Shown piece after piece: positions 15,442 to 24,137 of a DNA stretch of 51,519 bases. The position numbers and the translations under genes were made by a program. The notes beneath the pieces are model-generated. The model had not been told where the DNA came from and did not search any database. It saw nothing but the letters and a program-made list of their open reading frames with translations. Source of the stretch: Candidatus Eiseniibacteriota bacterium (GTDB taxonomy: Bacteria; Eisenbacteria; RBG-16-71-46; SZUA-252); contig QJVW01000111.1 of assembly GCA_003235575.1 (NCBI GenBank), forward strand, positions 1-51,519, written 5' to 3'. The first letter of the stretch is position 1. Each line of letters begins with the position of its first letter.

Positions 15442-17094
15442 GTGAGCCCTGACGAAACGCCGCCGGCGCCCGAATCCGGCACGACGCCACCGGCGCCGCC
15501 CGACGCGCCGAAACCGATGAGCGTCGCGCGCGCGGCCGGCATCATCTCGGCGGCCACCTTCCTCAGCCGACTGATGGGTCTGGTTCGCGAGCAGGTCTTC
15601 GCCGCGCAGTTCGGCGCGGGCTTCGCGGTCGACGCGTTCCAGGTCGCGTTCCGGGTGCCGAACCTCCTCCGCGATCTCTTCGCCGAGGGCGCCATGAGCG
15701 CCGCGTTCGTTCCGACGCTCACGCGCGCGAACCAGGAGGGCGGCCCTCAGGCCGGGCTGCGTCTCGCGAACCTGGTCATCAACTTCCTGCTCGTGGTCGT
15801 CTCCGGGCTTTGCCTGCTGGGAATCCTCGCCGCGCCGTGGATCGTCGGCGTGCTGGCGCCGGGCTTCGGGGATGTCCCGGGAAAGCTGGCGCTGACGACG
15901 CTCATGACGCAGATCATGACGCCGTTCCTGCTCCTGGTATCGCTGGCGGCGGCCGTGATGGGCGTACTGAACACGCGGCGGATCTTCTTCATCCCCGCCG
16001 TCGCGCCCGTCCTCTTCAATCTGGGGCTGATCGTGGCGGGGTACGCCATCGCGCCCTTCATGCCCCGGTTCGGCCTCGAGCCGATCGTGGGCATGGCGTT
16101 CGGGGCGCTCCTCGGCGGCGCGGGCCAGTTGGCGATCCAGCTGCCCGCGCTTCGCGCCCAGGGGTTTCGGTGGCGGCCGGAGCTTTCGTTCCGCGATCCC
16201 GGCGTGATCCGCGTCGTCTCGCTGATGGCCCCGGCGTCGATCGGCATCGCCGCGGCGCAGGTCAATGTCTTCACCAGCACGTTTCTCGCCTCGACCCTCC
16301 AGCAGGGGTCGGTCTCGTGGCTGAACTACGCGTACCGATTGATGCAGCTTCCGATCGGCCTCTTCGGAGTCGCGATCGCGACCGTAACCTTGGCGGAGGT
16401 GTCCCGTCACGCGGCGGCGAAGAACATGGCCGATCTCAAGGACACGCTCCGGCTGTCGCTCCGATTGGTGTTCTTCCTCACGATCCCCGCCACGCTGGTC
16501 CTGATGGCGATGGCCGCGCCGATCGTCTCGCTCCTCTACGAGCACGGGAAATTCACGGCCGGCGACACGCTGCAGACCGCGCACGCGCTCTGGGCCTACG
16601 CCGTGGGCTTGGCGGCGTTCTCCGCGGTGCGGGTCATGGTGCCGGCGTTCTACTCGCTCGACATGGCGCGCGTGCCGGTCACGATTTCCATGATCACGAT
16701 CGGGGCGACGGTGGGCCTCTACTTCCTCCTCATGGGACCGCTTCAGCACTCGGGCCTCGCGCTCGCGACGTCGATCGGCTCGATGCTCAACTTCGCGCTC
16801 CTCTTCGCCGCGCTGCGCCGAAGGCTCGGCGCGCTGGGCGCCGGCGCGCTCGCGGCGGCCGCCGGCCGGATCCTTCTCGCCTCGGCGCTGGCCGCCGGCG
16901 CCGGATGGGCCGTCGTCACATGGATGGGCAGGCTTCACGCCGGGAGTTCGACGCCATGGCGTCTCCTGGTCGTCGTCGCGGGATTGGGCGCCGCCGGCGT
17001 GGTGTACGGGGCGGCCTGCTCGCTCCTTCGCGTGCCCGAAGTTCGCGCGGTGACGGACACGCTGCGGCGTCTGTTCGGAAGGGGAAGGACATGA
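15442..17094 (+). CDS. murJ: Lipid II flippase MurJ (MviN)
   Basis: 550 residues of the MOP-family inner-membrane flippase that moves lipid II across the membrane for peptidoglycan synthesis. The hallmark N-terminal region is present: SVARAAGIISAATFLSRLMGLVREQVFAAQFG, then DAFQVAFRVPNLLRDLFAEGAMSAAFVP. About 14 hydrophobic segments follow. A Pro-rich ~25-residue N-terminal tail precedes the first helix; a GTG start is used, though an internal ATG just before SVARAA is possible. It is the first gene of a plus-strand run, and its stop overlaps the next start (ATGA). Confidence 0.93.
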   Translation: MSPDETPPAPESGTTPPAPPDAPKPMSVARAAGIISAATFLSRLMGLVREQVFAAQFGAGFAVDAFQVAFRVPNLLRDLFAEGAMSAAFVPTLTRANQEGGPQAGLRLANLVINFLLVVVSGLCLLGILAAPWIVGVLAPGFGDVPGKLALTTLMTQIMTPFLLLVSLAAAVMGVLNTRRIFFIPAVAPVLFNLGLIVAGYAIAPFMPRFGLEPIVGMAFGALLGGAGQLAIQLPALRAQGFRWRPELSFRDPGVIRVVSLMAPASIGIAAAQVNVFTSTFLASTLQQGSVSWLNYAYRLMQLPIGLFGVAIATVTLAEVSRHAAAKNMADLKDTLRLSLRLVFFLTIPATLVLMAMAAPIVSLLYEHGKFTAGDTLQTAHALWAYAVGLAAFSAVRVMVPAFYSLDMARVPVTISMITIGATVGLYFLLMGPLQHSGLALATSIGSMLNFALLFAALRRRLGALGAGALAAAAGRILLASALAAGAGWAVVTWMGRLHAGSSTPWRLLVVVAGLGAAGVVYGAACSLLRVPEVRAVTDTLRRLFGRGRT

Positions 17095-17990
17095 GATTCC
17101 GGGAAGCCGCCATGACGACGGCCGCGGTGCTCGCGGGGCTGCTCCAGCTGAGCGCGGGCCTGCCCGCGCCGGCCCGCGCCGGCACGGTGATGGTGATCGA
17201 GGATCTCGCGCCGATGCGGATGATCCCCTCCTCGCGGGCGCCGCGAAAGGCCTACGCGCCCCTGGGGCTCCTCCTGAAGACGAGGCGGACCGCGAAGGAG
17301 GGCGAATTCGTCGAGGCCACGAACGCCGAGGAGCGCCCCTTCGAGGAACCCGCGTGGCATCACTACTGGCTCTACCCGAAGAGCGTTCTCGCCGAGCCGG
17401 GCCAGACACGCGTCAGCCTCGAGTTGATCGTGCGGAAGGGGGGCGATGCCGCCACGGCGACGGAGGGGCGGCGGTACACCGTGGAGGCGTTTCTCTCCGA
17501 CTCGACGGCGCTTCCGGACACGTACTACGTGGCCGCCGGCGACCCCGCGGATCGGAGCCCCTGGGGCGGGACGGCCACCCTGCTTCCCCCGCGGCCGGAT
17601 CCCTACGATCCCCCCGGCATCGAAGATCGAAAGGCGGCGCTTCGGGAGGCGGATGCCTATCGGATCGCCATCTCCCTCTCCGGCGACCGAACGATCGACC
17701 ACGTGACGGAGCGGCTGGCCGCCGCTCGGGTCCTCGTGACCGAGGCGCGCTGCGCGGACGAGGAATACATTGAGACCGAAGTGGTTACGCTCGCCGAGCG
17801 GAGGCGCGCGATCGGGGATCGCGTGAACACGACGACCCTCCTGATTCCGGTCGCCGACGTGACGGCCACCTCCAGCCCCGGCGAAGTGCTCTGGACTCGC
17901 CTGGTCTACGTGGCGGACGTATTCTTCGAGGACGGAGCCTGGGAAACGGTGGCGCGGCGGCTGCTCGTGACCTGGCCGCATTGCCCCTGA
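17091..17990 (+). CDS. Secreted protein of unknown function
   Basis: 299 residues with a clear signal peptide (MRFREAAMTTAAVLAGLLQL, cleavage likely after PARA near residue 30). The mature part looks beta-rich and soluble, without repeats or recognised catalytic motifs; segments include DLAPMRMIPSSRAPRKAYAP and NTTTLLIPVADVTATSSPGE. No family recognised. The ATG overlaps the murJ stop (ATGA), so it is probably made with MurJ. A cell-envelope role is a guess from that link and from export. Confidence 0.75.
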   Translation: MRFREAAMTTAAVLAGLLQLSAGLPAPARAGTVMVIEDLAPMRMIPSSRAPRKAYAPLGLLLKTRRTAKEGEFVEATNAEERPFEEPAWHHYWLYPKSVLAEPGQTRVSLELIVRKGGDAATATEGRRYTVEAFLSDSTALPDTYYVAAGDPADRSPWGGTATLLPPRPDPYDPPGIEDRKAALREADAYRIAISLSGDRTIDHVTERLAAARVLVTEARCADEEYIETEVVTLAERRRAIGDRVNTTTLLIPVADVTATSSPGEVLWTRLVYVADVFFEDGAWETVARRLLVTWPHCP

Positions 17991-18000
17991 GGAGGAGACC

Positions 18001-18471
18001 ATGACACTCGAAACCTGCCGCCGACTACTGGCCTACGACGCTTGGGGGAATCGCGCGGCGCTCGACTCGCTGCGACTCTCCACGCAGGCCCCGACATCGC
18101 GCGCGTGCGCCATCACGGCGCACCTGCTGGGCGCCGGTAGGATTTGGCTCGACCGGCTGCACGGACGCGCCCCGTCGACCGAGGTGTGGCCCGCGCTCAG
18201 CGTCGAGGAATGCGAATCCGGATTCCGCGATCTGGAGGCCGATTGGAGCCGCTACCTGGAAGGGCTCGATGCGGCGGACCTGTCGCGGACCATCGCCTAC
18301 ACGAATTCCAAGGGTGAGCCCTGGAAGAGCACGATCGCGGACGTGATCCTGCACGTGGCGCTCCACGGAACGTACCACCGCGGCCAGATCGCGATGCTCG
18401 TGCGCCAGAATGGGCAGACGCCCGCGTACACCGACTTCATCGAGGCGACCCGGCGCGGGCACGTGGCGTGA
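18001..18471 (+). CDS. DinB-family four-helix protein
   Basis: 156 residues. The DinB/YfiT-like fold is suggested by MTLETCRRLLAYDAWGNRAA and by three spaced histidines that form the metal site: AHLLGAGRIWLDRL, then HVALHGTYHRGQI. The family contains metal-dependent thiol transferases and many DNA-damage-induced proteins of unknown action. A strong GAGGAGGAGACC site precedes the ATG. It sits 10 bases after the secreted protein and 13 before the HAD gene. Confidence 0.85.
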   Translation: MTLETCRRLLAYDAWGNRAALDSLRLSTQAPTSRACAITAHLLGAGRIWLDRLHGRAPSTEVWPALSVEECESGFRDLEADWSRYLEGLDAADLSRTIAYTNSKGEPWKSTIADVILHVALHGTYHRGQIAMLVRQNGQTPAYTDFIEATRRGHVA

Positions 18472-18484
18472 GGCGGGGCCCGCG

Positions 18485-19273
18485 ATGAGCGTCTCCACAC
18501 GCGTGGAGGGGCCGCTCGTCTGCCTCGACATCGACGGAACACTCACCGACGGCGTGAACGGGCCGCCGCTGCCGGGCGCCGTGGAGGCGGTTCGCGTGCT
18601 CCGGGATCGGTGGCGGGTGCGTCTGGTCACGAACACGACGAGCGTGCCTCTCGCGGCCCTGACCGAGCGCCTCCGCGCGCTCGACCTGCTCGACCGCCCC
18701 GAGCACCTGTACACGCCTCTCTCCGTGGCGCGTCGCGTGCTTCCCGAGCGCGGGCACGATCGCGGCATCCTGATCGCCGATCCCGGACAGCGCGAGGACT
18801 ACGCGTGGTTCCGCGAGGACGAGGCCGGACCCGCCGTGGTGCTGGCGACGGAGGCCCACGACTGGCGCGTCGGCGATTTCCATCCCGCCTTTCGACGCCT
18901 GCTCGACGGCGCCGTCTTCTACACGCTGACCCGAAACCGCTACTACCGCGTCGCCGGTCGGTTCCGCATCGACCTGGGCGGCGTGGCGGCGCTGCTCGCC
19001 CACTGCGGCGGCGTGGACCCGGAAACGTTGGGAAAGCCCTCGCCACTCCTCTTCGACGCGATCGCCGCCCACGCCGGCGTGCGGCGGCAGGACATCGTCA
19101 TGATCGGCGACGACGCCGAGGTGGACGTCGCCGCCTCGATCGCGCTCGGCATGCGGGGGGTGCTCGTACAGACCGGGAAGTACCGCGCGGGGGACGAATC
19201 GAAGGCGCCGGAAGCGCCCCACGCCACGCTGCCCGACGTCGGCGCGGTGTCGGCGTGGCTCGCCCGGGGCTAG
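18485..19273 (+). CDS. HAD-superfamily phosphatase, subfamily IIA (NagD/LHPP-like)
   Basis: 262 residues. HAD motif I is DIDGTLTDG, motif II is the Thr/Asn step VTNTTSVP, the Lys is in LGKPSPLLFDAI and motif III is MIGDDAEVDVAAS. The type IIA cap lies between motifs II and III, as in NagD, LHPP and 4-nitrophenylphosphatase-like enzymes. Substrate not predictable. The ATG at 18485 follows the DinB-like gene by 13 bases. Confidence 0.88.
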   Translation: MSVSTRVEGPLVCLDIDGTLTDGVNGPPLPGAVEAVRVLRDRWRVRLVTNTTSVPLAALTERLRALDLLDRPEHLYTPLSVARRVLPERGHDRGILIADPGQREDYAWFREDEAGPAVVLATEAHDWRVGDFHPAFRRLLDGAVFYTLTRNRYYRVAGRFRIDLGGVAALLAHCGGVDPETLGKPSPLLFDAIAAHAGVRRQDIVMIGDDAEVDVAASIALGMRGVLVQTGKYRAGDESKAPEAPHATLPDVGAVSAWLARG

Positions 19274-19335
19274 CGACGGCGGGGTTTCGCGATCCGCTTC
19301 CTCGCCGCTGGACATCCCCGCGCGACCGGGGGAAA

Positions 19336-20949
19336 ATGACCGGGATGTCCCCGTCCATCGCTTCCTTCCGCTCCGGCCCCCCGGAGGTCACGCTCGTCCA
19401 GGCGTTCGCCCGCCCGCTCGACAACGCGGTGGCGACCGCCCGCACCTGCTACTCCGCGAAGGGGATCATCACGCAGGAGGAAGTAGGCGGCGACGCGCTC
19501 CCCGACGAGAAGCGCGCTGTTCGGCTGGAGCGACGCGACGCCTTGGCGAAGGACCTGTACGCCGCGGGGCACCACACGACCTTCCAGCACGCCCACTTCC
19601 AGTTCACGCTCGATCGCGTCTCCCGCCAATTCGTCTGGTCGTTCCTGCACAGCCACCCGTTCTACAACTCCGAACAGGTCAGCCAGCGGTACGTGGAGGT
19701 GAAGGCGGGAACGACGATCGTGCCCGAACTGGGCGGCGGCGAGGCGCAACGGATCTACGAGGAGGCGGTGGCGGCGCTGCACCGGAACTACCACGACCTC
19801 CGCGCGCTGCTGACGCCGGTGGCCGAGGCGGAGTACTACAAGCGCTTCCCCGCGCGCGCGAAGGATCCCGCGCGCTGGGCGGGCGAGATCCAGAAGAAGG
19901 CGCAAGAGGTCGCGCGGTACGCCCTTCCCGTCGGAACCTACTGCTACCTCTACCACACGGTGAGCGCGCTGACGTTGATGCGCTACCACCGGCTCGCCGA
20001 CCAGTACGACGCGCCCGTGGAACAGCGCCAGGTGATCCAGGCGATGGTGGACGCGGTGCTGGCCCACGATCCGCAGATCGCGGTCCTGCTCGAAGAGCCC
20101 ATTTCGCTGGAGGAGACCCTGGAGTACCAGATCTTCCAGCGAAACCCGGGGCTCCGCAGCCCCGCGATGGGCGAGGAGGCGCGCCGCGAGTTCGACGCCG
20201 GGCTGGACGGCTTGGTCTCCCGCCTCGTCGGCCACAAGCCCGAGAACGAGGAGCTGCTGGCCGCATCGGTGCGGGAGGTGCTGGGGCTCCCCACCGCGGC
20301 GCTCTCGGATGACGACGCGATCGCGCTCGTGATGGACCCCGCCTCGAACAAGGCGCTCTCCGGCTCGCTCAACGTCACGACGCTCTCGAAGCTGTCCCGC
20401 GCGATGGTTCACCCGTCCTACACGTTCCGGAAGAAGCTGTCGCATACGGCGGATTCCCAGGATCAGCGCCACCGTGCCACGCCCGCGTCCCGGCCCTGCC
20501 TGCAGGCCTACCTCACCCCGGAGCCCGATTACGTGACGCCGGCGCTGGTGCCGCTGGACGAGCGCGTGGAACGCCGCTATCAGGAATCGATGAACCGCTC
20601 CTGGGAAGCGATCGCGAGACTTCGCGCCCTGGGGGTTTCCGACGAGTTCGCGGCGTACCTGCTCCCGAACGCGGTCAGCATCCGGTTCACGGAATCGGCC
20701 GATCTCCTCAGTCTCCGCCACAAGTGCGCGATGCGGCTTTGCCTCAACGCCCAGGAGGAAATCTGGCGCGCGGCGCGTGACGAATCCGAACAGGTGCGCG
20801 CGGTGAACCCTCGCATCGGCGCGTTCTTCCTGCCGCCGTGCGGACCGCGGCTGCGCGCGGGCGTGAAGCCGTTCTGCCCGGAGGGCAAGCGATACTGCGG
20901 CGTGCCCGCCTGGAAGATCCCCATGCGGGAGATTCAGCGAACGCTGTGA
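19336..20949 (+). CDS. Long, two-part ThyX-like (flavin-dependent thymidylate synthase) protein
   Basis: 537 residues, about twice a classical ThyX (220-250). The first half holds a ThyX-like core: HHTTFQHAHFQFTLDRVSRQ, then HSHPFYNSEQVSQRYVEV. The second half holds another: HPSYTFRKKLSHTADSQDQ then RHRATPASRP. Neither half has the canonical RHRxxSxNxxSxR exactly. It most likely makes dTMP from dUMP with methylene-tetrahydrofolate, FAD and NADPH; no thyA is in the window to test necessity. Starts at 19336 or 19345 are possible; the first lies just after GGGGGA. Confidence 0.82.
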   Translation: MTGMSPSIASFRSGPPEVTLVQAFARPLDNAVATARTCYSAKGIITQEEVGGDALPDEKRAVRLERRDALAKDLYAAGHHTTFQHAHFQFTLDRVSRQFVWSFLHSHPFYNSEQVSQRYVEVKAGTTIVPELGGGEAQRIYEEAVAALHRNYHDLRALLTPVAEAEYYKRFPARAKDPARWAGEIQKKAQEVARYALPVGTYCYLYHTVSALTLMRYHRLADQYDAPVEQRQVIQAMVDAVLAHDPQIAVLLEEPISLEETLEYQIFQRNPGLRSPAMGEEARREFDAGLDGLVSRLVGHKPENEELLAASVREVLGLPTAALSDDDAIALVMDPASNKALSGSLNVTTLSKLSRAMVHPSYTFRKKLSHTADSQDQRHRATPASRPCLQAYLTPEPDYVTPALVPLDERVERRYQESMNRSWEAIARLRALGVSDEFAAYLLPNAVSIRFTESADLLSLRHKCAMRLCLNAQEEIWRAARDESEQVRAVNPRIGAFFLPPCGPRLRAGVKPFCPEGKRYCGVPAWKIPMREIQRTL

Positions 20950-21866
20950 TCCGTCCGGGCGCATCGCGGAACCGCGGGCGTGGGCGCGGCCTGGCCGGTC
21001 GGTCCGCCCGTGCGGGGCTCGTGGCGGCGCTGGCCATCGTCGTGTACTCGGGACTCTTCGCCATGGGCTGCGGTCCGCGGCGCGACGCGGCCAGCGTGTC
21101 CTCGCGATCCCCCGCGCCGTTCGTCTCGCCCACGACGGGGTTCCGATTCGCTCCGCCTCCTTCGTGGGAAGCGGACCGCTACCTCGTGACCGAGATGACG
21201 GGCGCCGACGCGGCGGCGAGGCAGCCGGGCGCGCTCTCCATCGCCGAAGTCCAATTCCAGCCGATCGACCTAGGCAGCCGGCCGGAAGTGCTGTTACGGC
21301 TCTGCGTGTTCCCGGACTCCGCCTGGGCGGCGATCGAGCACGAGGCGGGCGCCAGCCTGGGCAGCATCGTGGCGCGGGTCCGCCACCGCACGTATCTCGC
21401 CGAGACCGCGAGCAAGAACCCGTATCCCCGGGACAATCCCAACGCGGCGGACTTCGACGCCATGATGCTCGCGCTTTCGGACCTGAAGCGATGGCTGTCG
21501 GTCGCGGACGCCGCCGGGGATCTGGCCTCGGGGTTCCTGCCGGGCGGTTCGGCGTTCGGCCCCACGCCCGTGATGTACATCGGCGCGCTGCCCGCGGGGA
21601 GCGGACCGCGCCGGGACATCAAGGTGATCTTCCGTTCCGACAGCAGCGCGCTTCTCTCCACCAACTACCCGGGACGCGGCGTGGTGAACGAGCGTGGGCG
21701 GTGGGGCATTCAGGGAGCGTACCTACGCCTCCAGTTGCTGGACGACGCGGGAATGCCCGCCAAGGTGCCGTTCATTTGGGCGATCCGGGATTCGGCGCTC
21801 GCCCCGGTGGCGTGGGACGAGGCATCGTACGGGTCGGTGGGGCTGCCGCTCTCGATGCGGCCCTAA
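20946..21866 (+). CDS. Putative lipoprotein of unknown function
   Basis: 306 residues. A basic start is followed by a hydrophobic segment (GLVAALAIVVYSGLFAMGC) ending at Cys42, a plausible but imperfect lipobox (AMGC). The mature part begins with a Ser/Pro-rich linker, then GFRFAPPPSWEADRYLVTEM; it has no recognised motif. The GTG start overlaps the ThyX stop (GTGA). It ends 16 bases from the convergent thioredoxin gene. Confidence 0.7.
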   Translation: MIRPGASRNRGRGRGLAGRSARAGLVAALAIVVYSGLFAMGCGPRRDAASVSSRSPAPFVSPTTGFRFAPPPSWEADRYLVTEMTGADAAARQPGALSIAEVQFQPIDLGSRPEVLLRLCVFPDSAWAAIEHEAGASLGSIVARVRHRTYLAETASKNPYPRDNPNAADFDAMMLALSDLKRWLSVADAAGDLASGFLPGGSAFGPTPVMYIGALPAGSGPRRDIKVIFRSDSSALLSTNYPGRGVVNERGRWGIQGAYLRLQLLDDAGMPAKVPFIWAIRDSALAPVAWDEASYGSVGLPLSMRP

Positions 21867-21882
21867 CGACGCGGGAGGGAGA

Positions 21883-22422
21883 CTACGAGCCGACGTTCTT
21901 GAGCGAGTCGGCGAACTGTTGCAGCGTTCCCTTCTCGTAGTATTTCGTATGGACGTACCGCGCGTAGATCATCATGTCGGGCGACTTGATGTATCCCTGG
22001 ACGCCCCCCAGGATCTCGGCGTTGGGCTTCATGAAGTAGGTCGCCGGATACCCCGTGACCCGCACGGCCCTCGCGAAGTCCCGCTCGGTGATCGTCTTTC
22101 CGTTCCAGGTCATCTTGGCCGAAGACTCCCCGTTCACCTTCGCCAGCGAGAAGTGCTCCGTCAGATAGGCCGCCACCTCGGGATTCCCGTAGGTCTGCCG
22201 GTCCATGACTTTGCACCAGCCGCACCAGTTGGTGTAGAGGTCGACGATCAGATGCTTGTTCTCTTTTTGGGCCTTCGCGACCGCCGCGTCGAAGGCTAGC
22301 CACTGGACACCGGCGGGAGCTTTTTCCGCGGCATTCTTCGCTGGCGCGCCGGCGCCCAGGAGCGAACCGGCCAAAAGCACGGCGACGGAGGAGCGAAGGA
22401 CGAAGGGGAGGCGCAGGGTCAT
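21883..22422 (-). CDS. Secreted thioredoxin-fold protein (CGWC active site)
   Basis: 179 residues. Signal peptide (VLRSSVAVLLAGSLLGAGAP), then a thioredoxin fold with HLIVDLYTNWCGWCKVMDRQ and the cis-Pro region VTGYPATYF. This matches the DUF255/thioredoxin_7 type found in periplasmic disulfide reductases or DsbD-like helpers. AAAGGA lies about 10 bases before the ATG. Downstream of the MFS gene on the same strand with a 104-base gap that holds no clear gene. Confidence 0.88.
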   Translation of the reverse strand: MTLRLPFVLRSSVAVLLAGSLLGAGAPAKNAAEKAPAGVQWLAFDAAVAKAQKENKHLIVDLYTNWCGWCKVMDRQTYGNPEVAAYLTEHFSLAKVNGESSAKMTWNGKTITERDFARAVRVTGYPATYFMKPNAEILGGVQGYIKSPDMMIYARYVHTKYYEKGTLQQFADSLKNVGS

Positions 22423-22526
22423 TTTGCGGTAAGTCCTTTTATCGGCGTTGGTTGCAGGGGCCTCAGTCGAGCCGGGATGCGATTCCCCCGCTGCCCCTCA
22501 ATGGTATCAACCCTATCTACCCCGCA

Positions 22527-23735
22527 TCAATCGGCAATTCTTCCGCCGTCTGTAGCGCCCCGGGAGCGGCGGTGGCTCCAAACCAACGCAAAGGAGAGCG
22601 GGATCGCCACGGTGATGAACCCCAGGGCGGTCCACGGGATCACCCCGAGGCCCCGCGCATCCGCGAGCAGACCCCCCACCGTCGGCCCGGCGATCGTGGC
22701 GAGCGCGAGCGTGCCGTTCAGCACGCCCAACCCCCCGCCGCGCTGGGCGGACGAGGAGTACTCGGTCGCCAGCGTGTTGGCCGCGACGGTCGTCAGCCCG
22801 AACAAGGGGGCGACGAAGATGATCGCGGTCGCGATCGAACTCCGCTGAAGCCCCATCAGGAGATACATCCCGGCGTAGAGCAGGATGCCGGTGAAGAGGA
22901 TGGCGCGCGCGCCGAAGCGGCGGACCAGCGGTCCGACGAAGATGTACATCACGACGCCCGCGACCGCCGCGAAGCCCAGCGTATAGCGGAGCAGGCGCAC
23001 GGATGCGCCGAGGTGCTCGACGAAATAGACCGTGAAGAATCCCCACATCGTGAAGTTCGCCGCGAAGAGGAAGAAGGAAAGGACGCACAGGCGGAGCAGG
23101 CGTGGGTTCTCGTAGAGCGCCACCAGATCCTCCACCAACCTCGCGACCCAGCCGACGCGGGCGCGCGGCACGGCGGGCGGCCGTGGACGATCGCGCAGCC
23201 AGCGCGCCGTCAGCGCGATGTGGACCGCCACGAGCGCCGCGGTGATTCGGAGCGCCGCGTGGAGCCCCTCGCCGATGCCCGCCTCCATCAGCCGCCCCCC
23301 CTCGAGGCCGCCGACCAGCCACCCCACCGCCTGGGCCATGAGCACGTACGACAGAGCGTGCTGCGGCCGATCGGGCATGGCGAGCGTGGCGTAGGCCTTG
23401 AGCAGCGGGGCGAGACAGCCGTAGAAGAGCGCCGCGGCGCCGACGTAGAGGAGGACCGTCGTTCCCTGCTTGAAGAAGGGGATTCCCGCCAGCGCGGCGA
23501 CGTAACCCGCCAGCCCGACCAGCAGCAACGGCTTCAGCTTTCCCGAAACGTCCGAAATCCCGCCCCAGAAGTTGCTGGCCACCATCGTCCCCAGCGCCGG
23601 GACGACGACGACGAGCCCGACGGTCAGGAAACTGCCCTCGCCCAGGGCCTCACGCACATAGAGCGGGAGATAGCCTTGGATCAGCGTCAGCGCGACGCCT
23701 TCGAGAAAGGCGGAGACCAACAAGAGCGCGGGCAT
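22527..23735 (-). CDS. Major facilitator superfamily transporter
   Basis: 402 residues, about 12 hydrophobic helices in two halves. Motif-A-like loops are FWGGISDVSGKLKPLLLVGL in the first half and VGPLVRRFGARAILFTGILL in the second. Substrate unknown; likely drug or metabolite export. The start at ATG 23735 lacks a ribosome site; the open frame extends upstream, but the extra residues are Arg/Pro-rich and not membrane-like. It diverges from the kinase gene. Confidence 0.85.
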   Translation of the reverse strand: MPALLLVSAFLEGVALTLIQGYLPLYVREALGEGSFLTVGLVVVVPALGTMVASNFWGGISDVSGKLKPLLLVGLAGYVAALAGIPFFKQGTTVLLYVGAAALFYGCLAPLLKAYATLAMPDRPQHALSYVLMAQAVGWLVGGLEGGRLMEAGIGEGLHAALRITAALVAVHIALTARWLRDRPRPPAVPRARVGWVARLVEDLVALYENPRLLRLCVLSFFLFAANFTMWGFFTVYFVEHLGASVRLLRYTLGFAAVAGVVMYIFVGPLVRRFGARAILFTGILLYAGMYLLMGLQRSSIATAIIFVAPLFGLTTVAANTLATEYSSSAQRGGGLGVLNGTLALATIAGPTVGGLLADARGLGVIPWTALGFITVAIPLSFALVWSHRRSRGATDGGRIAD

Positions 23736-24137
23736 GAAGCCGGTAACGGTACCACGCCACCGTATCCGGCGCGATACGGGGGAGTCTGATTGCTGGGCGC
23801 CGGATCGTCCTCGGGCGCTTTCCGGCGACGCCGGCGGCAAGGCGTCCGCGGCCGCGCCGCTCGCTCGCACAACGACTTGCGGTGTTGCCGAGGCTGAAGC
23901 GCCTCGTTCGTGGCGAGTGGCATCCGTATTGCGATGACGTTCAGACGAATCGCGGTGGGGCCCGCCACGGGGGTCCAGACTGGGGAGACTGGCTTCGGCT
24001 GGCGTGGCTCCCCGCGGTTCGCATCCTCGCCTTCGATCCTGCTTCCACGACTTTGCTATCTTCGTTCCTGGTCGGCTCGCGCTTCGCGGCACTCGTGGAG
24101 CGGCCGGAGCCGGCGCGCCATTCGGGAAAGGAACGCC
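23736..24137. other. Divergent intergenic region between MFS and kinase genes
   Basis: About 400 bases without a convincing gene on either strand. It should hold the promoters for both divergent genes. TGCTATCTT near 24054-24062 is a weak extended -10 candidate for the kinase; no good -35 was found. No repeat or structured RNA was recognised. Confidence 0.4.

Noticed and set aside
15283-17409. 708-codon minus-strand frame over murJ
   Set aside because: Shadow of murJ in high-GC DNA; the product is Arg/Asp/Glu-rich without domains.
22452-23789. Long plus-strand frame opposite the MFS gene
   Set aside because: Charged, low-complexity product and no family; the minus-strand frame has 12 hydrophobic helices.
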